Shown in pieces: positions 10,030-17,850 of a stretch of 64,000 bases of DNA. The notes under the pieces are model-generated. The model ran no database searches, was not told the DNA's origin, and saw only the letters and a program-made list of their open reading frames with translations. Position 1 is the stretch's first letter. Each line of letters begins with the position of its first letter. Both the position numbers and the translations under genes were made by a program. Source of the stretch: Pseudomonas sp. PDM18 (GTDB lineage: Bacteria > Pseudomonadota > Gammaproteobacteria > Pseudomonadales > Pseudomonadaceae); the NCBI RefSeq assembly GCF_014852585.1, contig NZ_JACVBX010000005.1:1-64000 (forward strand). Reading direction: 5' to 3'.

Positions 10030-10584
10030 TTATTTCGCGGCACGGCCGAGCATGCGCACGAGCGTCGCATCCCGGTCGAAGAAATGGTGTTTGAACGCCG
10101 CCAGGGCGTGCAGCACGGCCAGCACCACGAGGGTCCAGGCCAGGTAAAGGTGGATGGCGCCGGCGATATCGGCCTGGCCGGTGATGCCGCTCAGGGTGGC
10201 AGGCACGTCGAACCAGCCGAATACGCTGATGGGCTTGCCTTCTGCGGTGGAGATCAGGTATCCGGCGATGATCACCGCGAACAGCAGCGCGTAAAGCGCC
10301 AGGTGGCCGAGCTTGGTGGCGAGGCGGGTCATCTGGCCGTGGTTGGCCGGGGTCGGCGGCGCCGGGCTGATGAAGCGCCACAGAACGCGCACGATGAGCG
10401 CGATGGCCAGGAGGATGCCGATGCTTTTGTGGATTTCCGGCGCGCGGTGGTACCACGTGTCGTAGTAATCCAGCTCACGCATCCACAGTCCCAGGCCGAA
10501 CAGGCCGAAGATCACCAGCGCACTGCCCCAATGCAGGAACAGGCTGACCAGTCCGTAGCGAGCAGGGGAATTACGCCATTGCAT
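10030..10584 (-). CDS. cytochrome b561 family protein
   Basis: Four-helix di-heme b-type cytochrome of 184 residues in the inner membrane. Histidines placed as heme ligands are seen in [27 protein letters not shown] and AIHLYLAWT. Such proteins pass electrons between quinol and periplasmic or respiratory acceptors; the partner is unknown, although linkage to a YceI protein suggests a quinone or isoprenoid connection. ATG 10584 is chosen because GGAAG lies 8 bases upstream; an upstream in-frame start at 10614 has no such site. It is likely the first gene of a two-gene operon with the YceI gene. Confidence 0.88.
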   Translation of the reverse strand: MQWRNSPARYGLVSLFLHWGSALVIFGLFGLGLWMRELDYYDTWYHRAPEIHKSIGILLAIALIVRVLWRFISPAPPTPANHGQMTRLATKLGHLALYALLFAVIIAGYLISTAEGKPISVFGWFDVPATLSGITGQADIAGAIHLYLAWTLVVLAVLHALAAFKHHFFDRDATLVRMLGRAAK

Positions 10585-10716
10585 CGATCGACTTCCTTGA
10601 AAACGGGAATTCAAGACTAGCGGTTAATCCATCGAAGAAAAGCAGAAAAATCTGCTTTGAAACATCGACTGACAAGATAGGTCAGGGTCTGAAACACCCG
10701 TCCCAGAGCCAGAAAC

Positions 10717-10744
10717 GACAATGCCGGCTTTCGCCGGCATTGTG
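10717..10744. terminator. terminator after the flavin amine oxidase gene
   Basis: An aatgccggc-tttc-gccggcatt stem of 9 bp lies just beyond the oxidase stop on the minus strand. It probably ends that gene's transcript. Confidence 0.65.
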
Positions 10745-10760
10745 GATGGAACGGGTGCGA

Positions 10761-12251
10761 TCAGAACGGCAGCCAGGACATGATGCCCTTCTTCTCGCCC
10801 TTGGCATCGGCCGGCTTTTCGCTGGCCGCCGGCTTGTTGTCGGCCACCAGGGACGCGCCTTCGAGCACCGGCGTCTTGCCGGCGTAGAGGTCGCGGACCT
10901 GGCTGGCGGCACGCTTGCCGCTGCGCAGGGCGCCTTCGATGGTGCCCGGATAGAGCGCATCGGTGTGCTCGCCGGCGAAGGCCACGCGGGACACCGGGGT
11001 CTCCCACACACGCCAGAAGCGGCTGATCTGGCCCGGGCCGAAGGCCAGGTAGGAACCGCCGGTGCCGGCGTCGGTGCTGTAGCGACGCATTTCGTAGCCG
11101 TCGTAGGCGCCGCGCATCTTCGGGTAGTACTTGTTCATGCGGATCAGCACCTGCTCGGAGAGCTGGCGGTCACCGAAAGCCTGCATCACGCGGGCGTTGT
11201 CGCCGGACAGGTTGATCAGCACGTTGGCGCCGCCCTTGGTCGCAGGCTCGACCCAGATCATGCCCAGGCCCTGGTCGCTGTAGATCTCGCCGGACAGGCG
11301 CGACTTGTCGTCCCACACCGGGCGCTTGAACTTCATCAGGATCTGGTCGCGCCAGCCGTAGTTGGTGCCCTTGAGGGCCGCCAGCTGCTTCTCGTTCAGG
11401 CCCGGAGTCAGGGTGATGTTGCCCAGGGCGCGCAGCGGTACGGCCAGCACCAGGTAGTCAGCGGTATAGCCGGTGGGGCCGACCTTGACGGTCACGCCAT
11501 CCTTGTCCTGGCTGATCGAGGTGACCTTGGCGTTGGTCTTGATGGTCTTGATCTGCTTGACGAAGGCCTGGGCCAGCACCTGGCTGCCGCCGGGCAGACG
11601 CGACGCGCGCAGATCACGGTCGTCGACGCCGCGGTACACACGGCCCTGCTGGGCAAGGTAGAGCAGCGACAGGCGCGACGGTTCGTCGTAATGCGAACGA
11701 ATGCGTTGGTTGACCAGCAGGCGCGCGGTCGGCGACAGGTTCAGCTTGTCCAGCCAGCGCGCGGCGGTGAGCTGGTCGAGGGCGAACAGGGTCTTGTTCG
11801 CCAGCGGGTTGAGCGGGTCGTCGATGGAGGCGGACAGCTCGTTCAGGGACTTCTCGAAGCGCTCGAGGTCCGCGGCGACGGCCGGCATCTTGGTCTTCAG
11901 GTCGGCGCTGGTGTAGTAGACGCCGTCGATCAGGTAGCTCGGGGTACGGACGAACTCCGGTGCCGGCACCGAATTCACCTTCAGGGTTTCCAGGTAGCCG
12001 TTGAGGGTCGGCTGGACCTTCTTGTTGCCGATCCACTCGCTGGTGGCCAGGCCCGAACGCCCACCCACCTGCGGCTTGGCTTCGAGCAGGGTGACCTGCC
12101 AGCCCGCCTGCTGCAGCTCGTAGGCTGCGGAAAGACCGGCGAGACCGCCGCCGACCACGATGGCGGTCGGTTGTTTGTCCTTGCCCAACGCCACTACGCT
12201 GAACACCCCCAGAGCAAGCAACGCGGCAGCGCGCAGCCATCCCATTTTCAT
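10761..12251 (-). CDS. FAD-dependent amine oxidase
   Basis: Flavin monoamine oxidase family protein of 496 residues. A hydrophobic N-terminus (residues about 4-22) may be a signal or membrane anchor. It is followed by the FAD dinucleotide-binding motif VVGGGLAGLSAAYELQQ and the GGRS motif, and the C-terminal FAD motif includes FAGEHTD and GTIEGALRSG. The tail is Ala/Lys-rich. The substrate is unknown, being an amine or amino acid by family. ATG 12251 has GGGAAG about 8 bases upstream. It is divergent from bioA. The PAO1 gene at this position is, from memory, also annotated as a monoamine oxidase. Confidence 0.87.
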   Translation of the reverse strand: MKMGWLRAAALLALGVFSVVALGKDKQPTAIVVGGGLAGLSAAYELQQAGWQVTLLEAKPQVGGRSGLATSEWIGNKKVQPTLNGYLETLKVNSVPAPEFVRTPSYLIDGVYYTSADLKTKMPAVAADLERFEKSLNELSASIDDPLNPLANKTLFALDQLTAARWLDKLNLSPTARLLVNQRIRSHYDEPSRLSLLYLAQQGRVYRGVDDRDLRASRLPGGSQVLAQAFVKQIKTIKTNAKVTSISQDKDGVTVKVGPTGYTADYLVLAVPLRALGNITLTPGLNEKQLAALKGTNYGWRDQILMKFKRPVWDDKSRLSGEIYSDQGLGMIWVEPATKGGANVLINLSGDNARVMQAFGDRQLSEQVLIRMNKYYPKMRGAYDGYEMRRYSTDAGTGGSYLAFGPGQISRFWRVWETPVSRVAFAGEHTDALYPGTIEGALRSGKRAASQVRDLYAGKTPVLEGASLVADNKPAASEKPADAKGEKKGIMSWLPF

Positions 12252-12443
12252 CGCCAGACTTCCCCGAATTGGTGCAAAGGCGCGAAGCATACGTGAGCGC
12301 CGGAAAGCCGAATAGCCGTGTTGGTCGGCTGCCCGCAACATGTGCCGTGGGACGCATCCTTGTTCATCTCAGGTGCATTGAATAGGCTTGCCCGATCCGG
12401 GCGAGTCGACCGTCTGACGAGCCATCATTTCAAGGAGCAGACC

Positions 12444-13847
12444 ATGGGCCTGAACGCCGAGTGGATGCAGCGCGATCTCGAGGTGCTGTGGCACCCCTGT
12501 ACCCAGATGAAAGACCACGAGCGCCTGCCGGTAATCCCGATCCGCCGCGGCGAGGGCATCTGGCTGGAGGATTTCGAAGGCAAACGCTATATGGACGCGG
12601 TCAGCTCCTGGTGGGTCAATGTCTTCGGCCACGCCAACCCGCGCATCAACCAGCGCATCAAGGACCAGGTCGACCAGTTGGAGCACGTGATCCTCGCCGG
12701 CTTCAGCCACCAACCGGTGATCGAGCTGTCCGAGCGCCTGCTGCGCCTGGCGCCGGCCGGCTTCTCCCGCGTCTTCTACGCCGACAGCGGCTCGGCCGGC
12801 ATCGAAGTGGCGCTGAAGATGAGCTACCACTACTGGCACAACCTCGGCCAGCCGGAAAAGAAGCGCTTCATCACCCTGACCAACAGCTACCACGGCGAAA
12901 CCGTGGCGGCGATGTCGGTGGGCGACGTCGCGCTGTTCACCGAGACCTACAAGTCGCTGCTGATGGACACCATCAAGGTGCCGACCCCCGACTGCTACCT
13001 GCGCCCCGAAGGCGTGAGCTGGGAAGAGCACTCGCGGACGATGTTCGCCGCCATGGAGCAGGCGCTGGAGCAGCACCATACAGAAGTCGCGGCGGTGATC
13101 GTCGAGCCGCTGGTGCAGGGCGCCGGCGGCATGCGCATGTACCACCCGGTCTACCTCAAGCTGCTGCACGAGGCCTGCGACCGCTACGGCGTACACCTGA
13201 TCCACGACGAGATCGCCGTCGGCTTCGGCCGCACCGGGACGATGTTCGCCTGCGAACAGGCCGACATCACCCCCGACTTCCTGGTGCTATCGAAGGCGCT
13301 GACCGGCGGCTACCTGGCGATGAGCGCAGTGCTCACCACCGACACGGTCTACCAGGCCTTCTACGACGACTACGCCACCCTGCGCGCCTTCCTCCACTCG
13401 CACACCTACACCGGCAACCCGCTGGCCTGCGCCGCCGCCTTGGCGACCCTGGACATCTTCGAACAGGACAACGTCATCGAGGCCAACAAGGCCCTCGCCG
13501 CAAAAATGGCCAGCGCCACCGCGCACCTGGCCGACCACCCGCACGTCTCGGAAATCCGCCAGACCGGCATGATCCTCGCCATAGAGATGGTTCAGGACAA
13601 GGCCAGCAAGACGCCCTACCCGTGGCAGGAGCGCCGCGGCCTGAAGGTCTTCCAGCATGGTCTTGCGCGCGGCGCGCTGCTGCGCCCATTGGGCAGCGTG
13701 GTGTACTTCCTGCCGCCGTACATCATCACCCCCGAGCAGATCGACTTCCTTGCAGAGGTCGCCAGCGAAGGCATCGATATTGCCACCCGCGACAGCGTGA
13801 GCGTGGCGGTCAGCGAACGCTTCCCCGAGCATCGCGATCCGGGCTGA
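12444..13847 (+). CDS. bioA: adenosylmethionine-8-amino-7-oxononanoate aminotransferase BioA
   Basis: PLP-dependent class III aminotransferase of 467 residues that makes 7,8-diaminopelargonate in biotin synthesis using SAM as amino donor. Typical BioA features are the WHPCTQMKDH start, SSWWVNVFGHANPRIN, YADSGSAGIEVALKM and HDEIAVGFGRTGTMFACEQ. The PLP lysine is in LVLSKALTGGY at about residue 283. ATG 12444 has AAGGAG 8 bases upstream. No other biotin genes are in the window. rsmE follows 65 bases later. Confidence 0.96.
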   Translation: MGLNAEWMQRDLEVLWHPCTQMKDHERLPVIPIRRGEGIWLEDFEGKRYMDAVSSWWVNVFGHANPRINQRIKDQVDQLEHVILAGFSHQPVIELSERLLRLAPAGFSRVFYADSGSAGIEVALKMSYHYWHNLGQPEKKRFITLTNSYHGETVAAMSVGDVALFTETYKSLLMDTIKVPTPDCYLRPEGVSWEEHSRTMFAAMEQALEQHHTEVAAVIVEPLVQGAGGMRMYHPVYLKLLHEACDRYGVHLIHDEIAVGFGRTGTMFACEQADITPDFLVLSKALTGGYLAMSAVLTTDTVYQAFYDDYATLRAFLHSHTYTGNPLACAAALATLDIFEQDNVIEANKALAAKMASATAHLADHPHVSEIRQTGMILAIEMVQDKASKTPYPWQERRGLKVFQHGLARGALLRPLGSVVYFLPPYIITPEQIDFLAEVASEGIDIATRDSVSVAVSERFPEHRDPG

Positions 13848-13855
13848 TCGGCTAC

Positions 13856-13890
13856 AAGCGGCAGGCCGAAAGCTTTAAGCTTGCCGCTTT
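13856..13890 (+). terminator. weak hairpin between bioA and rsmE
   Basis: aagcggca at 13856-13863 pairs with tgccgctt at 13882-13889, with an AT-rich loop containing aaagctttaagctt and TTT after the stem. It could be a partial terminator; rsmE begins 23 bases later. Confidence 0.4.
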
Positions 13891-13912
13891 CCCCCATCAG
13901 TTCGACATTGCC

Positions 13913-14632
13913 ATGCGCCTTTCCCGCTTCTTCATTGACGCCCCGCTCTCCCTCGGCCAGCACGAACTGCCCGAAGCCCAGGCCCACTACATCGGCCGCG
14001 TGCTCCGGCACACGGTCGGCGACGCCGTGCAGCTGTTCGACGGCTCCGGCCAGGAATACCTGGGCGAACTGATCGAGGTCGGCAAGAAGAACGTCCGCGT
14101 GGAACTGCGCGAAGTCTTCGCCGGCCAGGCCGAACCGCCGCTGCGCGTGCACCTGGGCCAGGGCCTGTCCCGCGGCGAGCGCATGGACTGGGCGATCCAG
14201 AAGGCCACCGAACTGGGCGCCAGCGAAATCACCCCGATCGTCAGCGAACGCTGCGAAGTGCGCCTGAAGGACGAACGCGCCGACAAGCGCATGGCCCACT
14301 GGCGCCAGGTAGCGATCAGCGCCTGCGAGCAATGCGGCCGCTCGGTGCTGCCGGTGCTCAACGCGCCGCTCACCCTTGCCGAATGGCTGGCGAGCTGCGA
14401 GGCGCAACTCAAACTGGTGCTGCACCCAGTCGCCGAACCACTGAGCAGCCATGACAAGCCGGCCAGCCTGGCCTTCCTGATCGGCCCGGAAGGCGGCTTG
14501 AGCGATGCGGAAGTGGAACAGGCCAAGTGCGCCGGATTCCATGCCGCGCGATTGGGGCCGCGGGTGCTGCGCACCGAGACTGCTCCGGTGGTTGCGCTGA
14601 GCGTGGCGCAGCAGCTTTGGGGTGATTTCTAG
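13913..14632 (+). CDS. rsmE: 16S rRNA (uracil-1498-N3)-methyltransferase RsmE
   Basis: SPOUT-class SAM-dependent methyltransferase of 239 residues that modifies U1498 of 16S rRNA. An N-terminal PUA-like domain (MRLSRFFIDAPL through LPEAQAHYIGRVLR) precedes the knotted catalytic domain, with QKATELGASEITPIVSERC, the glycine loop LIGPEGGLSDAEVE and the C-terminal LGPRVLRTETAPVVAL. The length is normal for RsmE. The start is the first ATG after bioA; the same frame runs open far upstream inside bioA, but that part is a shadow. Confidence 0.94.
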   Translation: MRLSRFFIDAPLSLGQHELPEAQAHYIGRVLRHTVGDAVQLFDGSGQEYLGELIEVGKKNVRVELREVFAGQAEPPLRVHLGQGLSRGERMDWAIQKATELGASEITPIVSERCEVRLKDERADKRMAHWRQVAISACEQCGRSVLPVLNAPLTLAEWLASCEAQLKLVLHPVAEPLSSHDKPASLAFLIGPEGGLSDAEVEQAKCAGFHAARLGPRVLRTETAPVVALSVAQQLWGDF

Positions 14633-14655
14633 AGCCTCTGCGCTTGAAGAGCCCG

Positions 14656-14743
14656 TCTCCCTGAGGGAGAGGGGACTGTCCTCAGCAAGATGAAACCTAA
14701 CCATCAGCCGGCACATTCGGCTCCCTCTCCCTCTGGGAGAGGG
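14656..14743. terminator. paired hairpins between rsmE and chpE
   Basis: Two hairpins: tctccct-g-agggaga at 14656-14670 and ccctctccc-N3-gggagaggg at 14723-14743. They resemble each other in sequence (ccctctccc and gggagaggg strings) and stand between two convergent genes, so they may serve as terminators for both. This kind of string is also a common Pseudomonas intergenic repeat. Confidence 0.5.
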
Positions 14744-14794
14744 CTGGGGGAGGGTAAACCGACGGCGCCGATGTTAGGCGGGTTCGCGAGCGAA

Positions 14795-15406
14795 TCAGAT
14801 TCCCCGCAACGCCAACCCCGCCAGCACCAGCAGTACCAACCCGCACAACGCATGGCTGACCCGGTGCCAGCGCGGTGAGGCGTTGCGCCGCAGCCAGTCC
14901 ACCAGTGCCGCGCAGAGGAAGCAGCAGAGCACCGAAGCCGTCATGAAGCCGGCGAAGAACACCAGCGAGTCCGCCAGCGACGGCACGCCGTTCACCAGTC
15001 CGGCCATGGCACCGCCCAGCGCGCCCCAGTAGACGATGTTCTTCGGGTTCGACAGCGACAGCATGGCCCCAGACGCGAAAGCCCCGGCGTTGTGCTCGCC
15101 GCTATCGCCCTCCTCCGCCAGGCCAACCTGGCGAGCATCCAGCAGGCTCTGCACACCCAGCCAGGCCAGATAGGCCGCGCAGGCCAGTGTCAGGGGCAGG
15201 CGCAAGGTCTCGTGGCCCAGCAGCAGCGCCAGCCCGGTGAGGCCGATCAGCGCCCACACCGCGTCGCCGATCAGCGAGCCGAACTGCACCAGCAGCGCCG
15301 GGCGAAAGCCGCCCTTGAGGCCCCGGCGCAGGGTTTCGGCGAGCACCGCGCCGGGGGACAGGCAGAAGACGATGCCGAACAGCAGGGCGGCGAAGAACAG
15401 GGTCAT
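14795..15406 (-). CDS. chpE: LysE/ArgO family exporter ChpE
   Basis: Polytopic inner-membrane protein of 203 residues of the LysE/RhtB amino-acid exporter family. It shows the family hallmark near the N-terminus (FCLSPGAVLAETLRRGLKGG) and about six hydrophobic segments, plus the conserved SLSNPKNIVYWGALGG. It is the last gene of the Pil-Chp cluster, 74 bases after chpD. In P. aeruginosa chpD and chpE are not needed for twitching, and the substrate is unknown. Confidence 0.88.
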   Translation of the reverse strand: MTLFFAALLFGIVFCLSPGAVLAETLRRGLKGGFRPALLVQFGSLIGDAVWALIGLTGLALLLGHETLRLPLTLACAAYLAWLGVQSLLDARQVGLAEEGDSGEHNAGAFASGAMLSLSNPKNIVYWGALGGAMAGLVNGVPSLADSLVFFAGFMTASVLCCFLCAALVDWLRRNASPRWHRVSHALCGLVLLVLAGLALRGI

Positions 15407-15480
15407 GGATCAGCTCTCGAACAGGATGGCGATGGTGTGATTCTGCCTGGACGAAGGCCGCCGCACTTGAACCGGATTGC

Positions 15481-16281
15481 TCAGCGCAGGGCGCGCTGGA
15501 AGTTTCCCGGCGAGACGCCATAGGCGGCGCGGAAGTGCCGGTTCAGGTGGCTCTGGTCGGCGAAGCCCAGTGTGTGCGCCACGTCGGTGGCCGGCAGCCC
15601 CGCGCGCAGCAACGCCTGGGCGCGCCGGGTGCGCAGTTGCATGGCCCACTGCCGCGGGCTCAGGCCGACCTGCTTCTGGAAGCTGCGCAGCAGGTGGAAG
15701 CGCGACAGGCCGAGATAAGTCGCCATTTCATCGAGGCTGGGTTGTCGCGCCAGATCGGCGGCCAGCCACTCCTGCAGGTCGGCAATCCGGCCACCGTTCC
15801 CGGTAGCCTCCTGCGGCAACCGCACGCCCATGGCGCGGATGATCTCGGCCAGCAGCAGCGTCAGGCGTTCCTCTCCGTGCAGGCGAACGAAGGCGTCTTC
15901 GCCCAGCGCGCGCTCCACGGCATCGGCCATGGCAGCGGCCAGGACGGGCAGGCGGTCGGTGGGGCGTTCGAACTCCAGGCGTTGCAGTCCCAGCATCGCG
16001 GCCAGTTGGTCTGGCGCAACGTAGAGGCTGACGAATTGCCAGGGCTGGCCTTCGTCGACGCCGCCGCCCTGAATCTGCCCGGGGTTGTAGGCGGTGATGG
16101 CGCCGGGGCCGGCGTCGAAGGTGCGGCCATCCAGCCACACGCTTTCCTCGCCGTGCAGGTTGGCGCTGATGACGAATTCGTCGTGGCTGTGGCGTTCGAA
16201 ACGGTGGCCGCCGAGGGTGGCGCCGGCGACCTCGAAGCCGGGTTGCCCCCCGAGCTGGGCGAGGCGCAGACCGGCGGTCAT
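15481..16281 (-). CDS. chpD: AraC-family regulator ChpD
   Basis: Transcription regulator of 266 residues with an N-terminal AraC-type ligand-binding cupin (HRFERHSHDEFVIS, with the histidines typical of this cupin) and a C-terminal double helix-turn-helix (PSLDEMATYLGLSRFHLLRSF and DVAHTLGFADQSHLNRHF). Its targets are unknown; adjacency to chpE suggests it controls that exporter, as AraC-type and LysE-type genes are often paired. It starts 7 bases after chpC. Confidence 0.88.
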   Translation of the reverse strand: MTAGLRLAQLGGQPGFEVAGATLGGHRFERHSHDEFVISANLHGEESVWLDGRTFDAGPGAITAYNPGQIQGGGVDEGQPWQFVSLYVAPDQLAAMLGLQRLEFERPTDRLPVLAAAMADAVERALGEDAFVRLHGEERLTLLLAEIIRAMGVRLPQEATGNGGRIADLQEWLAADLARQPSLDEMATYLGLSRFHLLRSFQKQVGLSPRQWAMQLRTRRAQALLRAGLPATDVAHTLGFADQSHLNRHFRAAYGVSPGNFQRALR

Positions 16282-16288
16282 GGCGGGC

Positions 16289-16804
16289 TCAGATCAGGCC
16301 GGAGTCGGCCAGCTTCTGCTCCAGCGCGGCCAGGTCGGGGATGCGCGCCTGGGCGTCTCCCAGGTCCACCGCGTCCAGCTCCAGCGGCGCCAGCGGCACG
16401 TCGGCGCGCTTGAGGTCGCTGCCGACCTTCACCGAACGCGGGATGCCCTGCACCAGCAGGGCGAAGAACTTCACGTTGGGCCGCCCGCCGAGGGCGTTGA
16501 CCACGATCACCCGCGCGCCGGGGCTGACTTCGGCCTGGCCGTCGGAGGCCGCCTCGAAGGACAGCAGCGGCAGGCGCAGGTCGCGCCAGGCCACCTGGCC
16601 GAGGTACCAGGAAGGCAGGCCGTCCACCGGGTGCGGGGCACGGTAGGTGATCAGCTCGGCCACCGCCACGTTGGGCAGCAGCAGGTTACGGTCGGCCAGC
16701 GGCACCAGCAGCGCGGTCAGGCTGTTGGGAGCGGCGTTGGCCGCGGCACCATTGGCAACGGCGGTATTGGCAACGCCGGCATTGGCGACGGGAAGATCAC
16801 TCAT
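16289..16804 (-). CDS. chpC: CheW-like adaptor ChpC
   Basis: CheW-domain protein of 171 residues, a possible adaptor between receptors and the ChpA kinase. The CheW beta-barrel begins at about residue 28 (NSLTALLVPLADRNLLLPNVAVAEL is the region) with WYLGQVAWRDLRLPLLSFE in the middle. Before it is an odd Ala/Val/Asn-rich N-terminal stretch made of V-A-N units. In P. aeruginosa PilI is the main adaptor and ChpC is accessory. It is tightly spaced with chpB (11 bases) and chpD (7 bases). Confidence 0.9.
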   Translation of the reverse strand: MSDLPVANAGVANTAVANGAAANAAPNSLTALLVPLADRNLLLPNVAVAELITYRAPHPVDGLPSWYLGQVAWRDLRLPLLSFEAASDGQAEVSPGARVIVVNALGGRPNVKFFALLVQGIPRSVKVGSDLKRADVPLAPLELDAVDLGDAQARIPDLAALEQKLADSGLI

Positions 16805-16815
16805 CGGGCCTTATC

Positions 16816-17850
16816 TCACTGCGTGACTACGCCGACGCATTGCTCGGCAAGGTGATTGACCAGCGCCGCCGCGAGTTCGCGCGGGTCGCCGGAAAGGGTG
16901 CTGTAGCCGCCTTCGCGCAGGCTGTCGGGCATGCTGGAGCAGGCGCAGCTGTCGGCGCGCTGGGTCCAGATCGGCGCGCCCTGGCGGCGTACGTAGGCCG
17001 CGGCGGCGCTGCCGTCGCTACACATGCCGCTGAACACGATCACGCCACAACGATCACCGTACTGCTGGGCGAGGTTGAGCATCATCTGGTCGATGGACGG
17101 GCTGTAGGGCTCCGGCCAGCCGCGATCTTCTATGCGCATGCGCGCCGAGCCGTCGAAGCCCAGTTCGCGGGAGATCGGCACCACCACGACTTCACCGCAG
17201 CGCACCGGGTCGCCGTCGCGCACGGGGTTGACGTGCCACTGGCTGTGACGGCCGACTGCTTGTGGCAGGTTGGCCTCGAAGGAAGCGTCGATGTGTTGGG
17301 CATACAGGAAGCCAACCGGCAGGCCGCCGGGCAGCGCATCGAGGAAAGTCTTAACCGCCGCCGGACCACCCAGCGAGGCGGCCAGCAGCCAGACCTGCGC
17401 AGCCGGTTCGCCGGCCTTGAGCGGGGAGGCCGCTAGGTCATCGGGCAACGCCACGCGGGTCGGGCGCTGCGCTTCGTCGAGCAGCGCAGCCAGGCTGCAG
17501 CCAACGCCGGCGCTGGGGTCGCCTACCAGCTTGCGCAGCTTGGACACCAGCCGGCGTTCCCAGCGCGGGTAATGTTCGGAATGCCGCTCCGGCGCGTGGC
17601 CTTCGCCGAACAGCACGGGCACCCGCGACTGTTCCAGCAGGTTGTCCACCAGCGGCGAATCTTCCTGCTGCGCCAGGTCCACCAGCCACAGGTCGGTCTC
17701 GCAGGCGTCCAACTGGTCGCTTTCAAGGCGCGCCGGGTCAGCGTTGAGCACCACCTGGTAGCCATGGCCGGCCAGGGCCTGCGCCAGCACGTGGCGCTGC
17801 AAGGAGGTATCGGCAATCACCGCAATCCGCGGCGTGCTCTGCTCAGACAT
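16816..17850 (-). CDS. chpB: chemotaxis methylesterase ChpB
   Basis: CheB-type methylesterase of 344 residues that removes methyl groups from PilJ, opposing PilK. The N-terminal part is receiver-like (RIAVIADTS, with an Asp in LWLVDLAQ). The C-terminal esterase has the catalytic Ser in LLAASLGGPAA, His in YAQHIDASFEANL and Asp in SGMCSDGSAAAA. The first start codon overlaps the end of chpA by 8 bases, which argues for coupled translation. Confidence 0.92.
   Translation of the reverse strand: MSEQSTPRIAVIADTSLQRHVLAQALAGHGYQVVLNADPARLESDQLDACETDLWLVDLAQQEDSPLVDNLLEQSRVPVLFGEGHAPERHSEHYPRWERRLVSKLRKLVGDPSAGVGCSLAALLDEAQRPTRVALPDDLAASPLKAGEPAAQVWLLAASLGGPAAVKTFLDALPGGLPVGFLYAQHIDASFEANLPQAVGRHSQWHVNPVRDGDPVRCGEVVVVPISRELGFDGSARMRIEDRGWPEPYSPSIDQMMLNLAQQYGDRCGVIVFSGMCSDGSAAAAYVRRQGAPIWTQRADSCACSSMPDSLREGGYSTLSGDPRELAAALVNHLAEQCVGVVTQ

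Noticed and set aside
13856..13890. Strong bioA terminator
   Set aside because: The stem is only 8 bp with a 17-base loop and a short T run, so it is recorded as weak only.
12461..13900. Upstream extension of the rsmE frame through bioA
   Set aside because: The translated extension is Arg/Pro/Gly-rich and has no domain; rsmE starts at 13913 with the normal N-terminus.
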